From NCBI GenBank assembly GCA_945787295.1, contig CALZHQ010000039.1:1-24242 (forward strand): DNA of 24,242 nt, read 5' to 3'. A program made the position numbers and the translations under genes. This document shows, one piece after another, positions 14,756 through 22,351 of the stretch. Every line of letters starts with the position of its first letter. The first letter of the stretch is position 1. Source of the DNA: an uncultured Desulfuromonadales bacterium. GTDB taxonomy: Bacteria; Desulfobacterota; Desulfuromonadia; Desulfuromonadales; Geopsychrobacteraceae. The notes beneath the pieces were generated by a model that worked only from the letters and a program-made list of their open reading frames with translations, was not told the DNA's origin and did not search any database.

Positions 14756-15153
14756 TGATCCATGAATTGCGCGTTGCAACCGAAACACAGGTTCAACTTC
14801 GCGAAATAACCTCTGAGATTCAGCAAGTTATCGGCAAATCGGGCATCAAAGAAGGGGTGGCACTGCTGTTCGTTCCCCACACGACCGCAGCTGTGACCAT
14901 CAACGAAAATGCCGACCCAGATGTCGCCATCGACATGGTCAACGGCCTCAATGGCCTGATCCCGCTGCAGAACAACTACCGCCACATGGAAGGTAACAGC
15001 GCCGCCCACATCAAAAGCAGCCTGATCGGTGCCAGCGAACAGATCATCATCCGCAACGGCAAACTGCTGCTCGGCACCTGGCAGGGGATCTACTTCTGCG
15101 AGTTTGACGGCCCCCGCACACGTAAACTGCAAATCAAGTTGATTGAAGGCTAA
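14755..15153 (+). CDS. YjbQ family protein (UPF0047, secondary thiamine-phosphate synthase type)
   Basis: A 132-residue YjbQ/UPF0047 family protein. Conserved features are F-V-P-H-T-T-A-A-V-T-I-N-E (His42, Glu51), H-M-E-G-N-S-A-A-H-I-K (His77, His85), G-T-W-Q-G-I-Y and the acidic/basic end E-F-D-G-P-R. E. coli YjbQ has weak thiamine-phosphate synthase activity, but the physiological role of the family is unsettled. Length is normal and all family residues I know are present. It is translationally coupled to the lipase gene and ends 6 nt before the DUF362 gene, so all three are one transcription unit. Confidence 0.92.
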   Translation: MIHELRVATETQVQLREITSEIQQVIGKSGIKEGVALLFVPHTTAAVTINENADPDVAIDMVNGLNGLIPLQNNYRHMEGNSAAHIKSSLIGASEQIIIRNGKLLLGTWQGIYFCEFDGPRTRKLQIKLIEG

Positions 15154-15159
15154 ACTGCC

Positions 15160-16323
15160 GTGCTCCCAGCACCTGAAGCAACTGACGCCAGAGTTTCGCT
15201 GCAAGCCCTGGCCGATTACGATCCCGCAGCCGTCAAAGCCTCCCTGACCCGCTTGCTGGATCCGCTCGGCGGGATACAACGGTTTGTCAAGCCCGGACAA
15301 AATGTCCTGCTCAAACCGAATATGCTGGCCGGCAAAGTTCCGGAAAAAGCGGTTACCACCCATCCGGAAATCCTCCGCGCCGTTATCGAGTTGGCGCAGG
15401 ACGCTGGTGGAAGTGTCCGTGTTGGCGACTCTCCGGGGATCGGCAGCCCGGAAAACGTGGCCCGCAAATGTGGCATTCTCGAGGTGATCGAAGCAACCGG
15501 AGTTCGTTTTGCTCCGTTTGAGGAGTCAATCAAAGTCCGGCCCCGAGGCGGCACCTTTCACGAACTGGAAGTCGCCCGGGACATTCTTGATGCCGATGTC
15601 ATCATCAACCTGCCGAAATTAAAAACCCACCAGATGATGGGCCTGACCTGTGCGGTTAAAAATATGTTCGGCGCGGTCGTCGGGTTGCGAAAACCCCGCC
15701 TGCACCTGCAGGCCGGTACCGACAAAAGTTTTTTTGCTTTGATGCTGCTGGAATTGTGTGAAGAGTTAGCGCCGGCACTGAATATTGTCGATGCGGTGGT
15801 CGGCATGGAGGGGGAAGGTCCAGGAAGCGGTGAGCCAGTCCAGATCGGCGCCCTCTTAGCGGGCAGCAACGCTCAAGCGGTCGATACAGTTGCGACCGAA
15901 CTGGTCGGTCTGCGACCGCGTCAGGTCTGGACTCAGCAGAAGGCACTCGATACTGATCGCCCCTTTACCCGCATCGAACAACTGGAACTGGTTGGACACC
16001 CACTGGAAGGACTGAAGATCGATAATTTTCGTCCAGCCAAAATGACCGATGTGAATTTCGGTCTCAAAGGAATTTTTAAAAACACCCTTAAACACTCAAT
16101 CACTGCGCGGCCTGCGGTCGACAAATCGCTTTGCAAACTGTGCAACGACTGCGTCACCCACTGTCCGCCTGAGGCAATGAAGATTGAAAACCGGCAGCTG
16201 CAGATCGATTACGATCGTTGCATCCGCTGTTTCTGCTGCCAGGAACTTTGTCCTCATGGAGCCCTGATGACAAAACAGGGGCTGCTACTGAAACTGCATA
16301 ATTTCCTGCAGGGCCACCGCTAA
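15160..16323 (+). CDS. DUF362 protein with two C-terminal 4Fe-4S motifs
   Basis: A 387-residue DUF362 family protein. The N-terminal DUF362 domain (about 35-300) has K-P-N-M near 52, the V-G-D-S-P-G segment (88-93), and N-L-P-K-L-K-T-H (150-157) followed by K-N-M-F-G (167-171). The C-terminus carries a bacterial-type ferredoxin with C325, C328, C331, C335 and C354, C357, C360, C364, enough for two [4Fe-4S] clusters. No signal peptide is seen, so it is cytoplasmic, as expected for electron transfer in an anaerobe. The reaction of DUF362 proteins is not established. The start is GTG at 15160 with GAAGG about 10 nt upstream. It is last in the lipase-yjbQ operon; a hairpin follows. Confidence 0.88.
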   Translation: MLPAPEATDARVSLQALADYDPAAVKASLTRLLDPLGGIQRFVKPGQNVLLKPNMLAGKVPEKAVTTHPEILRAVIELAQDAGGSVRVGDSPGIGSPENVARKCGILEVIEATGVRFAPFEESIKVRPRGGTFHELEVARDILDADVIINLPKLKTHQMMGLTCAVKNMFGAVVGLRKPRLHLQAGTDKSFFALMLLELCEELAPALNIVDAVVGMEGEGPGSGEPVQIGALLAGSNAQAVDTVATELVGLRPRQVWTQQKALDTDRPFTRIEQLELVGHPLEGLKIDNFRPAKMTDVNFGLKGIFKNTLKHSITARPAVDKSLCKLCNDCVTHCPPEAMKIENRQLQIDYDRCIRCFCCQELCPHGALMTKQGLLLKLHNFLQGHR

Positions 16324-16362
16324 CTGTCCGTAGCGATTTTCCGACATATTAAATCTAGACAA

Positions 16363-16398
16363 AAGATGGCCGTCAAGCTCATGCTCGACGACCATCTT
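16363..16398. terminator. Hairpin between convergent genes
   Basis: AAGATGG-C-CGTC pairs with GACG-A-CCATCTT (11 pairs with one mismatch) around a 12-base loop. It lies between the end of the DUF362 gene and the end of the minus-strand regulator. The T tract is short on both sides (TCTT on plus, TCTTTT on minus), so termination may be moderate. Confidence 0.5.
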
Positions 16399-16457
16399 CT
16401 CAGGCCAACACAACCCTGAAACGGGCGGGGGGATGTAGGGAGCAGAGGAGACCTGCC

Positions 16458-17087
16458 TTAACCTGCCCCTTTTTGTACGCTCGCGCAGTGGGGACAACCA
16501 TCCGACTTATCCAGGCGCATATCCTCTTCAAGGTATTTCAGTGCATCGTTCATGCGACCAATACTGCCACCGAAACCGGTCTGGAAGCGCTGGGCCATCT
16601 CTTCGCTTTCAAAGGTCAACATCGACGGTTGACAGCAGGGGCCGTTGACACTGCCCATGACATAATAGGAATGTTGGGCAGAATGCAGTTTACCGGTCAG
16701 GTAATCGGCGGTCAGAGCCATAGCCACCCGTTCTCCCAGCATCAGGTGTGCTGAAATCCCGCAGTGGGGGCAGCAAGCAACTTTCTGCTCACCATTTTTC
16801 AGTGTCAGCGTATAGAGAAGCTGTTGGCTCGGCGGCCGGTAACAGATCAGGCAGCTGCCCTGCTCGAGACGCGCTTCATAGCGACCGTCGCGATCCCGGA
16901 CCAGCTTTTCGATCCGCGCCGCACCACCATGAATCCGCTTCAACACCTGCCGTTGCTCCAGCAGATCAAGGTCACGATGAATGGTCATCTTTGAAACGCC
17001 GAAGCGACCCACCATCTCAGACAAGCTCAAGGTGCCCTCCTCCTCAAGCCAGATCAGCAACTCTTTACGTCGTTCTGTCGATTTCAT
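16458..17087 (-). CDS. DeoR-type HTH regulator with Cys-rich, NosL-like C-terminal domain
   Basis: A 209-residue predicted transcription factor. Residues 1-57 are a DeoR-type winged helix-turn-helix (S-T-E-R-R-K-E-L-L-I-W-L, then M-T-I-H-R-D-L-D-L-L-E and I-H-G-G-A-A). The usual sugar-phosphate sensor domain of DeoR proteins is missing. Instead there is a cysteine-rich region: C79/C82, C105/C106/C109, C151/C152 and a final C198/C201. The part around 140-187 (M-G-S..., S-M-L-T-F-E-S-E-E-M-A-Q-R-F, G-F-G-G-S-I) recalls NosL-type copper proteins. A metal- or redox-sensing role is an inference. The start is ATG with a weak AGGATT ribosome-binding site. It is convergent with the DUF362 operon and not obviously linked to a target operon. 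Confidence 0.75.
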   Translation of the reverse strand: MKSTERRKELLIWLEEEGTLSLSEMVGRFGVSKMTIHRDLDLLEQRQVLKRIHGGAARIEKLVRDRDGRYEARLEQGSCLICYRPPSQQLLYTLTLKNGEQKVACCPHCGISAHLMLGERVAMALTADYLTGKLHSAQHSYYVMGSVNGPCCQPSMLTFESEEMAQRFQTGFGGSIGRMNDALKYLEEDMRLDKSDGCPHCASVQKGAG

Positions 17088-17282
17088 ATTCTAATCCTGT
17101 TTGCATCAATTAAAAGTCAGCAAGAAGCTGCCCCCTCAGACAAACAACAGCGAAGCACAAAAGTAACAGGAGTGAAAATAACACTATATAGACATCCTTT
17201 CCAGATTTTCGTTACCCTGACAACAATAGTAACACAAAACACCCACAGGATACCGTATTTATTTGTCTGCTCCTGCACTACA
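17088..17282. other. Upstream region of the DeoR-type regulator
   Basis: About 195 nt without a credible gene. It is AT-rich and on the minus strand should hold the regulator's promoter. GTTAC occurs repeatedly in it, and one pair forms an inverted repeat, CGTTAC with GTAAC, at about 17209-17233. I could not pick out a sigma70 promoter with confidence. Confidence 0.35.
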
Positions 17283-17320
17283 AAAAAAGAGCCGACACAA
17301 ACTAGCGCCGGCTCTTTTTT
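17283..17320 (-). terminator. Rho-independent terminator after the NifU-domain gene
   Basis: Twelve-base perfect inverted repeat, AAAAAAGAGCCG (17283-17294) with CGGCTCTTTTTT (17309-17320), 14-base loop. On the minus strand it lies 30 nt after the stop and is followed by a T run; the arrangement also works on the plus strand. Confidence 0.88.
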
Positions 17321-17349
17321 AAGGATCAAGTTGTTCGCAACAAGGGTAA

Positions 17350-17574
17350 TTAGCGAACCTGAACCACTTCTTTGACTTCAGGGATGTTCTCCATCAGGGT
17401 CTTTTCGATGCCCATCTTCAGGGTCATGGTCGACATCGGACAGGAACCGCAAGCACCGGTCAGTTTGACACTGACAATCCCTTCTTCGCTCACATCAACC
17501 AGTTCGACATCACCACCGTCAGCCTGGAGAGCGGGACGGACCTGGTTCAATACTTCTTGGACACGTTCTTTCAT
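17350..17574 (-). CDS. NifU C-terminal-domain (Nfu-type) Fe-S scaffold/carrier
   Basis: A 74-residue stand-alone Nfu domain. It has the family start ([19 protein letters not shown]) and the cluster-binding C-G-S-C-P-M-S with C42 and C45, which in dimers holds a [4Fe-4S] cluster for delivery to apoproteins. It lacks the IscU-like and ferredoxin domains of full NifU, so it is a carrier, not a nif-specific scaffold. Length is normal for the short form. The ribosome-binding site GGAGG is 8 nt before ATG. It lies 74 nt after the MidA-like gene on the same strand and is followed by a strong terminator, so the pair is probably co-transcribed. Confidence 0.93.
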   Translation of the reverse strand: MKERVQEVLNQVRPALQADGGDVELVDVSEEGIVSVKLTGACGSCPMSTMTLKMGIEKTLMENIPEVKEVVQVR

Positions 17575-17648
17575 CGAATCATTCCTCCATGTTTGTGGGT
17601 ATTGTTTGCAGTATAGCGCCCCTGGTTCGGGGCAAGCAAGCGGCAGGG

Positions 17649-18821
17649 CTAAAACATTCCCGGCGGCATGCTGATATCTTGAATTCGACGGGTACAGATC
17701 AAGTCTGGAGCCCCCACATTTTTACCCTGAATCAGAACCTTGAAGCTTTCCCCCATCCCGCCATCCGGCATCACCAGATTTTTCAGAGTCATCCGCAAGG
17801 CCTGGGCTTGCTGCGGATCAGATTCCTGCATCTGCAGTTCGATCAAGGCTTCGAAAAAACCGAGCCCCATTAAAAACCGATACTGCTGATCAAGATAGAG
17901 GGTCGACAAGCCGTGCTGCTCACCGACTTTCTGCAAGGCCGTAAAATCGATATGCGCGGTGATGTCCTGACAACCGAGCTGCTGGTAGGGATTTTCGTTC
18001 GCCTGATGTTTATGGTAACAAAGCAGGGTTCCGTTACGCCGGAACGGAGCGAACAGCTCTTCAGCCGGATACCCGTAATCGATGGTCAACACAAACCCCC
18101 GCTCGAGCACCTCGCCAACCCCACGCATCCAGTCGAGAGCCTGCAGATTGACCTCGCCACGATTGCCCTCTAATAATTCGGTGCCGATCAGTGAAAAATA
18201 TTCTTCTATAGCCGGATTATCGAGAGGGCGTACCTCTTCGACAAAGCCGGCATCACTATGAACAATAAAAATCTCTTTCAGCTCACCATCCCGCTTGTCG
18301 ACCAGATGGACCGGAAAGGCATCGACCAGCTCATTACTGAGAAAGCACCCCTGCATCCCCTGCAGGTCAGCCAGAGAACACCAGGCCACCCGCCCGGCCT
18401 CAACATGTCGCTGCAGGTTTCCCGCCTGTCCCTGCTGATGGTCAGAGCTGATTTCGACGATTCGATAGTTGAGCTGGCGATAGAATTCCGGCGCCTCTTC
18501 TGCCAATGCATCAAGGATGTCGAGGCAGAGATGCCCTTCCCCGGCGCCCTGTTCAGCGATCGTGAAATCGCCCTGGCCGAGCAGTTGCCACATCTGCGTT
18601 ATTTGCCGGGCGATCAGACGCCCGAACAGGGAATGGACACTTGACGAGGTAAAAAAGTCACCCTCTTTACCGATCCGAATCCGGGGAGTTGTGTAATATC
18701 CGTAGTTCGGGTGGTAGAGGCATTGCTCCATAAACTCAGTAAAACTGATGCCACCTGTTGCTTCAATTCGGTTACGCAGCAGCTCAACCAGTTCTGTTTT
18801 TTCTTCTAACCCTGCAACCAT
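17649..18821 (-). CDS. SAM-dependent methyltransferase, MidA/NDUFAF7 family
   Basis: A 390-residue member of the DUF185/MidA family. The N-terminus has the conserved [14 protein letters not shown] pattern (30-43), [10 protein letters not shown] (51-60) and the SAM-binding loop E-Q-G-A-G-E-G (90-96). A later [10 protein letters not shown] segment is the post-II motif. In mitochondria NDUFAF7 methylates an arginine of a complex I subunit; bacterial members are assumed to be protein arginine methyltransferases, but the target here is unknown. It is full length. The start ATG at 18821 has no clear Shine-Dalgarno, but a promoter with a perfect -10 box lies just upstream. The Nfu gene follows in the same direction. 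Confidence 0.88.
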   Translation of the reverse strand: MVAGLEEKTELVELLRNRIEATGGISFTEFMEQCLYHPNYGYYTTPRIRIGKEGDFFTSSSVHSLFGRLIARQITQMWQLLGQGDFTIAEQGAGEGHLCLDILDALAEEAPEFYRQLNYRIVEISSDHQQGQAGNLQRHVEAGRVAWCSLADLQGMQGCFLSNELVDAFPVHLVDKRDGELKEIFIVHSDAGFVEEVRPLDNPAIEEYFSLIGTELLEGNRGEVNLQALDWMRGVGEVLERGFVLTIDYGYPAEELFAPFRRNGTLLCYHKHQANENPYQQLGCQDITAHIDFTALQKVGEQHGLSTLYLDQQYRFLMGLGFFEALIELQMQESDPQQAQALRMTLKNLVMPDGGMGESFKVLIQGKNVGAPDLICTRRIQDISMPPGMF

Positions 18822-18856
18822 ATATGACTCATTCAGAAATAAGATTGGGAGGCGCG

Positions 18857-18885
18857 ATTATAGCCAGCAGCAGCGGTAAACACAA
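18857..18885 (-). promoter_or_regulatory. Promoter of the MidA-like gene
   Basis: On the minus strand TTGTGT (18880-18885), 17-nt spacer, perfect TATAAT (18857-18862). The start codon is 36 nt further on, a normal leader length. Confidence 0.6.
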
Positions 18886-18992
18886 GGGGGCTTTGGAGAA
18901 CATACTATTTACCTCCGCCGCTGCCATTTAAATATGCTGGATGACTAGCTTCCCTGCACTTCAGGCATTTTCACGCTGACAGATCACGCCAC

Positions 18993-19021
18993 TTGAACTT
19001 GGCCGAAATTCATGCCATTAT
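18993..19021 (+). promoter_or_regulatory. Promoter of glpX
   Basis: TTGAAC (18993-18998), 17-nt spacer, CATTAT (19016-19021). It is about 50 nt before the glpX ATG. With the divergent promoter at 18857-18885 it accounts for the 251-bp gap between the two genes. A bulged GC-rich inverted repeat at about 18870-18925 lies between them. Confidence 0.5.
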
Positions 19022-19072
19022 GACCCGCTGACAAGAGCGAGCATTTCTCACCTTTTAGACTGGCGAGCAAAG

Positions 19073-20050
19073 ATGTCAATGGATCGAAACCTGGCCCTGG
19101 AACTTGCCCGGGTCACGGAAGCGGCAGCCCTCGACTCCGGCCGCTGGGTCGGCAAGGGGGACAAAACTTCTGCCGATGATGCGGCCACTGAGGCGATGCG
19201 GCGCACCCTTGGGGCGATGGAGATCAACGGTGTTGTCGTCATCGGCGAAGGGGAAATGGACGAAGCACCGATGCTCTACATCGGTGAAGAGCTCGGCTGC
19301 GGAAAAGACGGTGAGTGCGAAGTCGATATCGCCGTCGATCCACTGGAAGGAACAACGATCTGCTCCAAGGGGATCAACGGTGCGATAGCAACAATTGCTC
19401 TGGCTCCCAGAGGAGGCTTTCTGCACGCACCTGACATGTATATGGATAAACTGGTCACCGGCCCCGACGGAATCGGTGTCGTTGACATGCAGAAATCAGC
19501 AGGCGAAAATGTACAGGCTCTGGCTAAAGCCAAAGGCTGTTCGCCTCAGGACCTGATGGTCGTCTTACTCGATCGCCCACGGCACGATAAAGCGATCGCA
19601 GAGATTCGCAAAGCGGGTGCCCGCATTCAATTAATTACTGATGGCGACGTCGCTCCGGCAGTCGCATCAGCAATTGAGAGTAGCGGTGTCGATATGATGC
19701 TCGGCGTCGGCGGTGCTCCCGAAGGTGTCCTGACTGCAGCAGCCATCAAATGCCTGGGCGGCTTCATGCAGGGCCGGCTGGTGTTTATGAGCGAGGAGGA
19801 ACGGATTCGCGCTCGCAAGATGGGAATCACAGATTTTGATAGGATATATTCAGCTGAGGAGATGGCACAAGGCGAAGTATTCTTTGCGGCAACCGGAGTC
19901 ACCAATGGTGACCTGGTGCGCGGAGTACGCTACTTCGCCGGCGGAGCAAAAACCCACACCGTGGTGATGCGCTCTAAAAGCCGCACTGTCAGATTCCTTG
20001 AGACGATCCATTATTTTGACCATAAGCCCGGCTACACAGCCGACAACTGA
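19073..20050 (+). CDS. glpX: Class II fructose-1,6-bisphosphatase (GlpX)
   Basis: A 325-residue GlpX-type phosphatase that converts fructose 1,6-bisphosphate to fructose 6-phosphate in gluconeogenesis. It begins with the family M-D-R-N-L-A-L-E-L-A-R-V-T-E pattern and has G-K-G-D-K-T-x-A-D, G-E-G-E-M-D-E-A-P (58-66) and the metal-binding D-P-L-E-G-T (89-94, usually DPIDGT or DPLEGT). The C-terminal region (T-G-V-T-N-G-D-L-V-R-G-V) is also conserved. Length is typical. The start is ATG at 19073; an in-frame ATG two codons later is equally possible, and neither has a strong ribosome-binding site. It is the first gene of the plus-strand group; the kinase-BON gene starts 47 nt after it. Confidence 0.95.
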   Translation: MSMDRNLALELARVTEAAALDSGRWVGKGDKTSADDAATEAMRRTLGAMEINGVVVIGEGEMDEAPMLYIGEELGCGKDGECEVDIAVDPLEGTTICSKGINGAIATIALAPRGGFLHAPDMYMDKLVTGPDGIGVVDMQKSAGENVQALAKAKGCSPQDLMVVLLDRPRHDKAIAEIRKAGARIQLITDGDVAPAVASAIESSGVDMMLGVGGAPEGVLTAAAIKCLGGFMQGRLVFMSEEERIRARKMGITDFDRIYSAEEMAQGEVFFAATGVTNGDLVRGVRYFAGGAKTHTVVMRSKSRTVRFLETIHYFDHKPGYTADN

Positions 20051-20097
20051 TTATTTTTTGCCCGACAACACATTGTACGATTGGAGAGAAAGATAAT

Positions 20098-20925
20098 ATG
20101 GCGATCATTACCATCTCCCGGGAAATGGGTAGCGGCGGCATCCCTATTGTCCACCAGGCAGCAGAAGAACTCGGCTATGAGCTGGTTGACGGCGACACAA
20201 TCAAAGATGTGGCGTCTGAATACGGCCTGAGCGATGAAGCTTTGCAGCAGATAGATGAAAAACCACCTGCTTTTGTCGAACAGCTTGACCGACAGATTGA
20301 GCTGGGCATGAATCGCATCCAGCTGATCGTGCTGGAAAAAGCCCTCAAAGGCAACGTCGTCATCTACGGTCGCGGTGGTCAGGATCTGCTTCCCGGGATT
20401 AACAACGTGTTTCGAGTTCGCGTCATCGCCCCCTTTGAAGACCGGGTGGAACGCTGGGCCGAACGGGAATGGATCGACCCCGATCTGGCGCGCTCCCTGG
20501 TTCGCAAGAGCGACCAGCAACGGGCCGGTTTTATCAAATATTACTTCGATCGCAACTGGGCCAACCCGATCGACTACGACCTGGTAATCAATACTGCGCG
20601 GCTATCGAATGAGACGGCCGTCAAGCTGATTAAAGAAGGGGTTACAGATCAGAACCTGGTGGAAAAGAAAAGCGCCGCCAAAGCAAAATTGAAAGACCTG
20701 ATTATTCAGAAAAAAGTTCAGATTGCCCGCTTGGCCGATGAGCGGATTGAAGACATCTGGTTCAACATAGAAGTCGATGCTGGCCATGTCACTCTTTCCG
20801 GCCATGTCTACAGTGAAGCAGAACGCCAGGCGGCAATCGATGATGCACAGCAAGTTGACGGCGTTGCCGGCATCACCGACAACCTTAAAATCATCGGCTA
20901 TCGCAACGATCCAAGCGACCATTAA
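20098..20925 (+). CDS. Cytidylate kinase-like protein with C-terminal BON domain
   Basis: A 275-residue two-domain protein. Residues 1 to about 185 match the cytidylate kinase-like (Cmk2-type) family: I-T-I-S-R-E-M-G-S-G-G (4-14) as P-loop, D-G-D-T-I near 31, G-R-G-G-Q-D-L-L (91-98) and an R-V-E-R-W lid region near 116. Residues about 195-268 look like a BON domain, including I-W-F-N-I-E-V-D-A-G-H-V-T-L-S-G-H-V and a final V-x-G-I-T-D-N-L-K. BON domains usually bind membranes or ligands and are mostly periplasmic or in channels, so a cytoplasmic kinase-BON fusion is unusual. No signal peptide is seen. The substrate is unknown; true CMP kinase is not assured. The ribosome-binding site is GGAGAG; a terminator follows. 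Confidence 0.8.
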   Translation: MAIITISREMGSGGIPIVHQAAEELGYELVDGDTIKDVASEYGLSDEALQQIDEKPPAFVEQLDRQIELGMNRIQLIVLEKALKGNVVIYGRGGQDLLPGINNVFRVRVIAPFEDRVERWAEREWIDPDLARSLVRKSDQQRAGFIKYYFDRNWANPIDYDLVINTARLSNETAVKLIKEGVTDQNLVEKKSAAKAKLKDLIIQKKVQIARLADERIEDIWFNIEVDAGHVTLSGHVYSEAERQAAIDDAQQVDGVAGITDNLKIIGYRNDPSDH

Positions 20926-20947
20926 CAAGCGTAGCGCACGACCATAA

Positions 20948-20973
20948 AAAACGCCGGCCGCTGCCGGCGTTTT
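20948..20973 (+). terminator. Rho-independent terminator after the kinase-BON gene
   Basis: AAAACGCCGGC (20948-20958) and GCCGGCGTTTT (20963-20973), 11 perfect pairs around CGCT. Very stable. It lies 23 nt past the stop and 31 nt before yebC, so yebC needs read-through or its own promoter. The A-run on the other side makes it usable on the minus strand too, but no minus-strand gene is nearby. Confidence 0.88.
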
Positions 20974-21004
20974 GCATAGCACATCATTTCAAGGAGCAAG
21001 AACC

Positions 21005-21751
21005 ATGGCTGGACACAGTAAATGGGCCAACATCAAACACCGCAAGGGCGCCCAGGACGCCAAGCGGGGGAAAATTTTCACCAAACTGATCAAGGAAATC
21101 ACCGTTGCCGCTAAGATCGGCGGTGCGGATCTGGAATCGAACGCACGTCTGCGGCTGGCTGTCGACAAAGGCAAGCAGGCCAATATGCCGAAAGAGAACA
21201 TTGAGCGGGCGATCAAAAAAGGGACCGGCGATCTGGATGGTGTCACCTACGAAGAAGGCACGTTCGAAGGCTACGGCCCGGCCGGGGTTGCCGTGCTCGT
21301 TGAATTCATGACCGACAACCGCACCCGGACCGTTGCCGAAGTTCGGCATGCCTTCAACAAGTATGGTGGCAGCCTCGGCGTCAGCGGCTCGGTTGCCTTT
21401 ATGTTCGACCGCAAAGGCCAGATCATCTTCGGCGAAGGCAATGATTTTGAAGTCATTTTCGAAGCGGCCCTCGAAGCTGGTGCCGAAGATGTCAAGGACG
21501 AAGACGGCATCATCGAAGTCATCACCGACCCGGCCGAGTTTGAAACGGTCAGGAACACTCTCGAAGAGCAGGGGCTGAATTTTCAATCGGCTGAAGTGAC
21601 CATGATTCCGCAGAACATGAATCCTGTCGAAGGAAACCAGGCCGAATCACTGATGAAGATGCTTGATGTTCTGGAGGACAATGATGACGTGCAGAATGTC
21701 CACGCCAATTTCGACATCTCCGATGAGGAGATGGAAAAGATTATGGGCTAA
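21005..21751 (+). CDS. yebC: YebC/TACO1 family protein
   Basis: A 248-residue YebC/PmpR-family protein. It starts with the diagnostic [14 protein letters not shown] and contains [32 protein letters not shown] and [14 protein letters not shown]. Family members act as DNA-binding regulators in some bacteria and as translation factors relieving ribosome stalling in others; which applies here cannot be told. I chose ATG 21005 with AAGGAG upstream, not the longer frame from 20972, because the family N-terminus begins exactly there. It precedes ruvCAB, a very common arrangement, but a strong terminator separates it from ruvC. Confidence 0.96.
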   Translation: MAGHSKWANIKHRKGAQDAKRGKIFTKLIKEITVAAKIGGADLESNARLRLAVDKGKQANMPKENIERAIKKGTGDLDGVTYEEGTFEGYGPAGVAVLVEFMTDNRTRTVAEVRHAFNKYGGSLGVSGSVAFMFDRKGQIIFGEGNDFEVIFEAALEAGAEDVKDEDGIIEVITDPAEFETVRNTLEEQGLNFQSAEVTMIPQNMNPVEGNQAESLMKMLDVLEDNDDVQNVHANFDISDEEMEKIMG

Positions 21752-21770
21752 CGCCAGTTCAATCTAAAAT

Positions 21771-21815
21771 AAAAGGCTAAAGGCAGCAGGATTCTTCTTT
21801 TGCCTTTAGCCTTTT
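21771..21815 (+). terminator. Strong terminator between yebC and ruvC
   Basis: Fifteen-base perfect stem, AAAAGGCTAAAGGCA (21771-21785) with TGCCTTTAGCCTTTT (21801-21815), followed by further T residues. It ends only 17 nt before the ruvC ATG, leaving no room for an ordinary promoter after it. Confidence 0.85.
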
Positions 21816-21832
21816 TCCTTTATTCTCGCGCT

Positions 21833-22351
21833 ATGCGAATTCTCGGTATCGATCCAGGCAGCAAAGCAACCGGATATGGCTTCATTGAGCAACAGGGCAA
21901 TCGACTGATCCACCTCGACAATGGTGCCATCTTCACCCACAGCTGTGATGCCTTGGCAGAACGGCTGCAGCAGATTTATCGGGAATTGTGCCGACTGATT
22001 GAACAGCACCGACCGGATGCGGTTGCCGTTGAGCAGGTATTTATGGCCCGCAACCCGGCCTCGGCCCTGAAACTGGGGCATGCCCGCGGGGTCGCCCTGC
22101 TGGCCGGAATCAATGCTGAGCTGCCGGTCGCTGAATATTCGGCGCTGCAGGTCAAAAGTGCCGTCGTCGGTTACGGTCGGGCTGGCAAAAACCAGGTCCA
22201 GCATATGACCCGCACCCTGCTGAATCTCCCCGAGATTGCCCAGGAAGATGCGGCTGACGCCTTGGCTGTCGCCATTTGCCATGCCCACAGTCATCAGTTG
22301 GCCACACAGGTTCATCAATCGAGCAAACGACAGCAGAGGACCCGTCGATGA
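21833..22351 (+). CDS. ruvC: RuvC Holliday junction resolvase
   Basis: A 172-residue endonuclease that cuts Holliday junctions after RuvAB branch migration. The acidic catalytic set is complete: D7 (G-I-D-P-G-S), E67 (A-V-E-Q-V-F), D139 and D142 (Q-E-D-A-A-D-A-L). The start at ATG 21833 matches the family N-terminus (M-R-I-L-G-I-D-P-G); a TTG 11 codons upstream would add residues not seen in the family. There is no Shine-Dalgarno: the bases before ATG are the pyrimidine-rich tail of a terminator. The stop overlaps the ruvA ATG (ATGA). Length is normal. The basic C-terminal tail (S-K-R-Q-Q-R-T-R-R) is slightly extended. Confidence 0.96.
   Translation: MRILGIDPGSKATGYGFIEQQGNRLIHLDNGAIFTHSCDALAERLQQIYRELCRLIEQHRPDAVAVEQVFMARNPASALKLGHARGVALLAGINAELPVAEYSALQVKSAVVGYGRAGKNQVQHMTRTLLNLPEIAQEDAADALAVAICHAHSHQLATQVHQSSKRQQRTRR

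Noticed and set aside
14698..15363. Long minus-strand frame (221 codons) opposite yjbQ
   Set aside because: It is the reverse shadow of yjbQ, the end of the lipase gene and the start of the DUF362 gene, all of which have clear family motifs; its own translation shows no recognisable domain.
16363..16450. Additional small RNA between the convergent genes
   Set aside because: Only one imperfect hairpin and a short TCAGG/CCTGA repeat are present; a plain intergenic terminator explains it.
17117..17375. Small frames on both strands in the spacer upstream of the DeoR-type regulator
   Set aside because: They run through the strong terminator at 17283-17320, have no good ribosome-binding site and show no family pattern; the hydrophobic look comes from AT-rich sequence.
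20984..21586. Long minus-strand frame (200 codons) opposite yebC
   Set aside because: It mirrors the codon pattern of yebC, whose family signature is unmistakable; no ribosome-binding site or domain.
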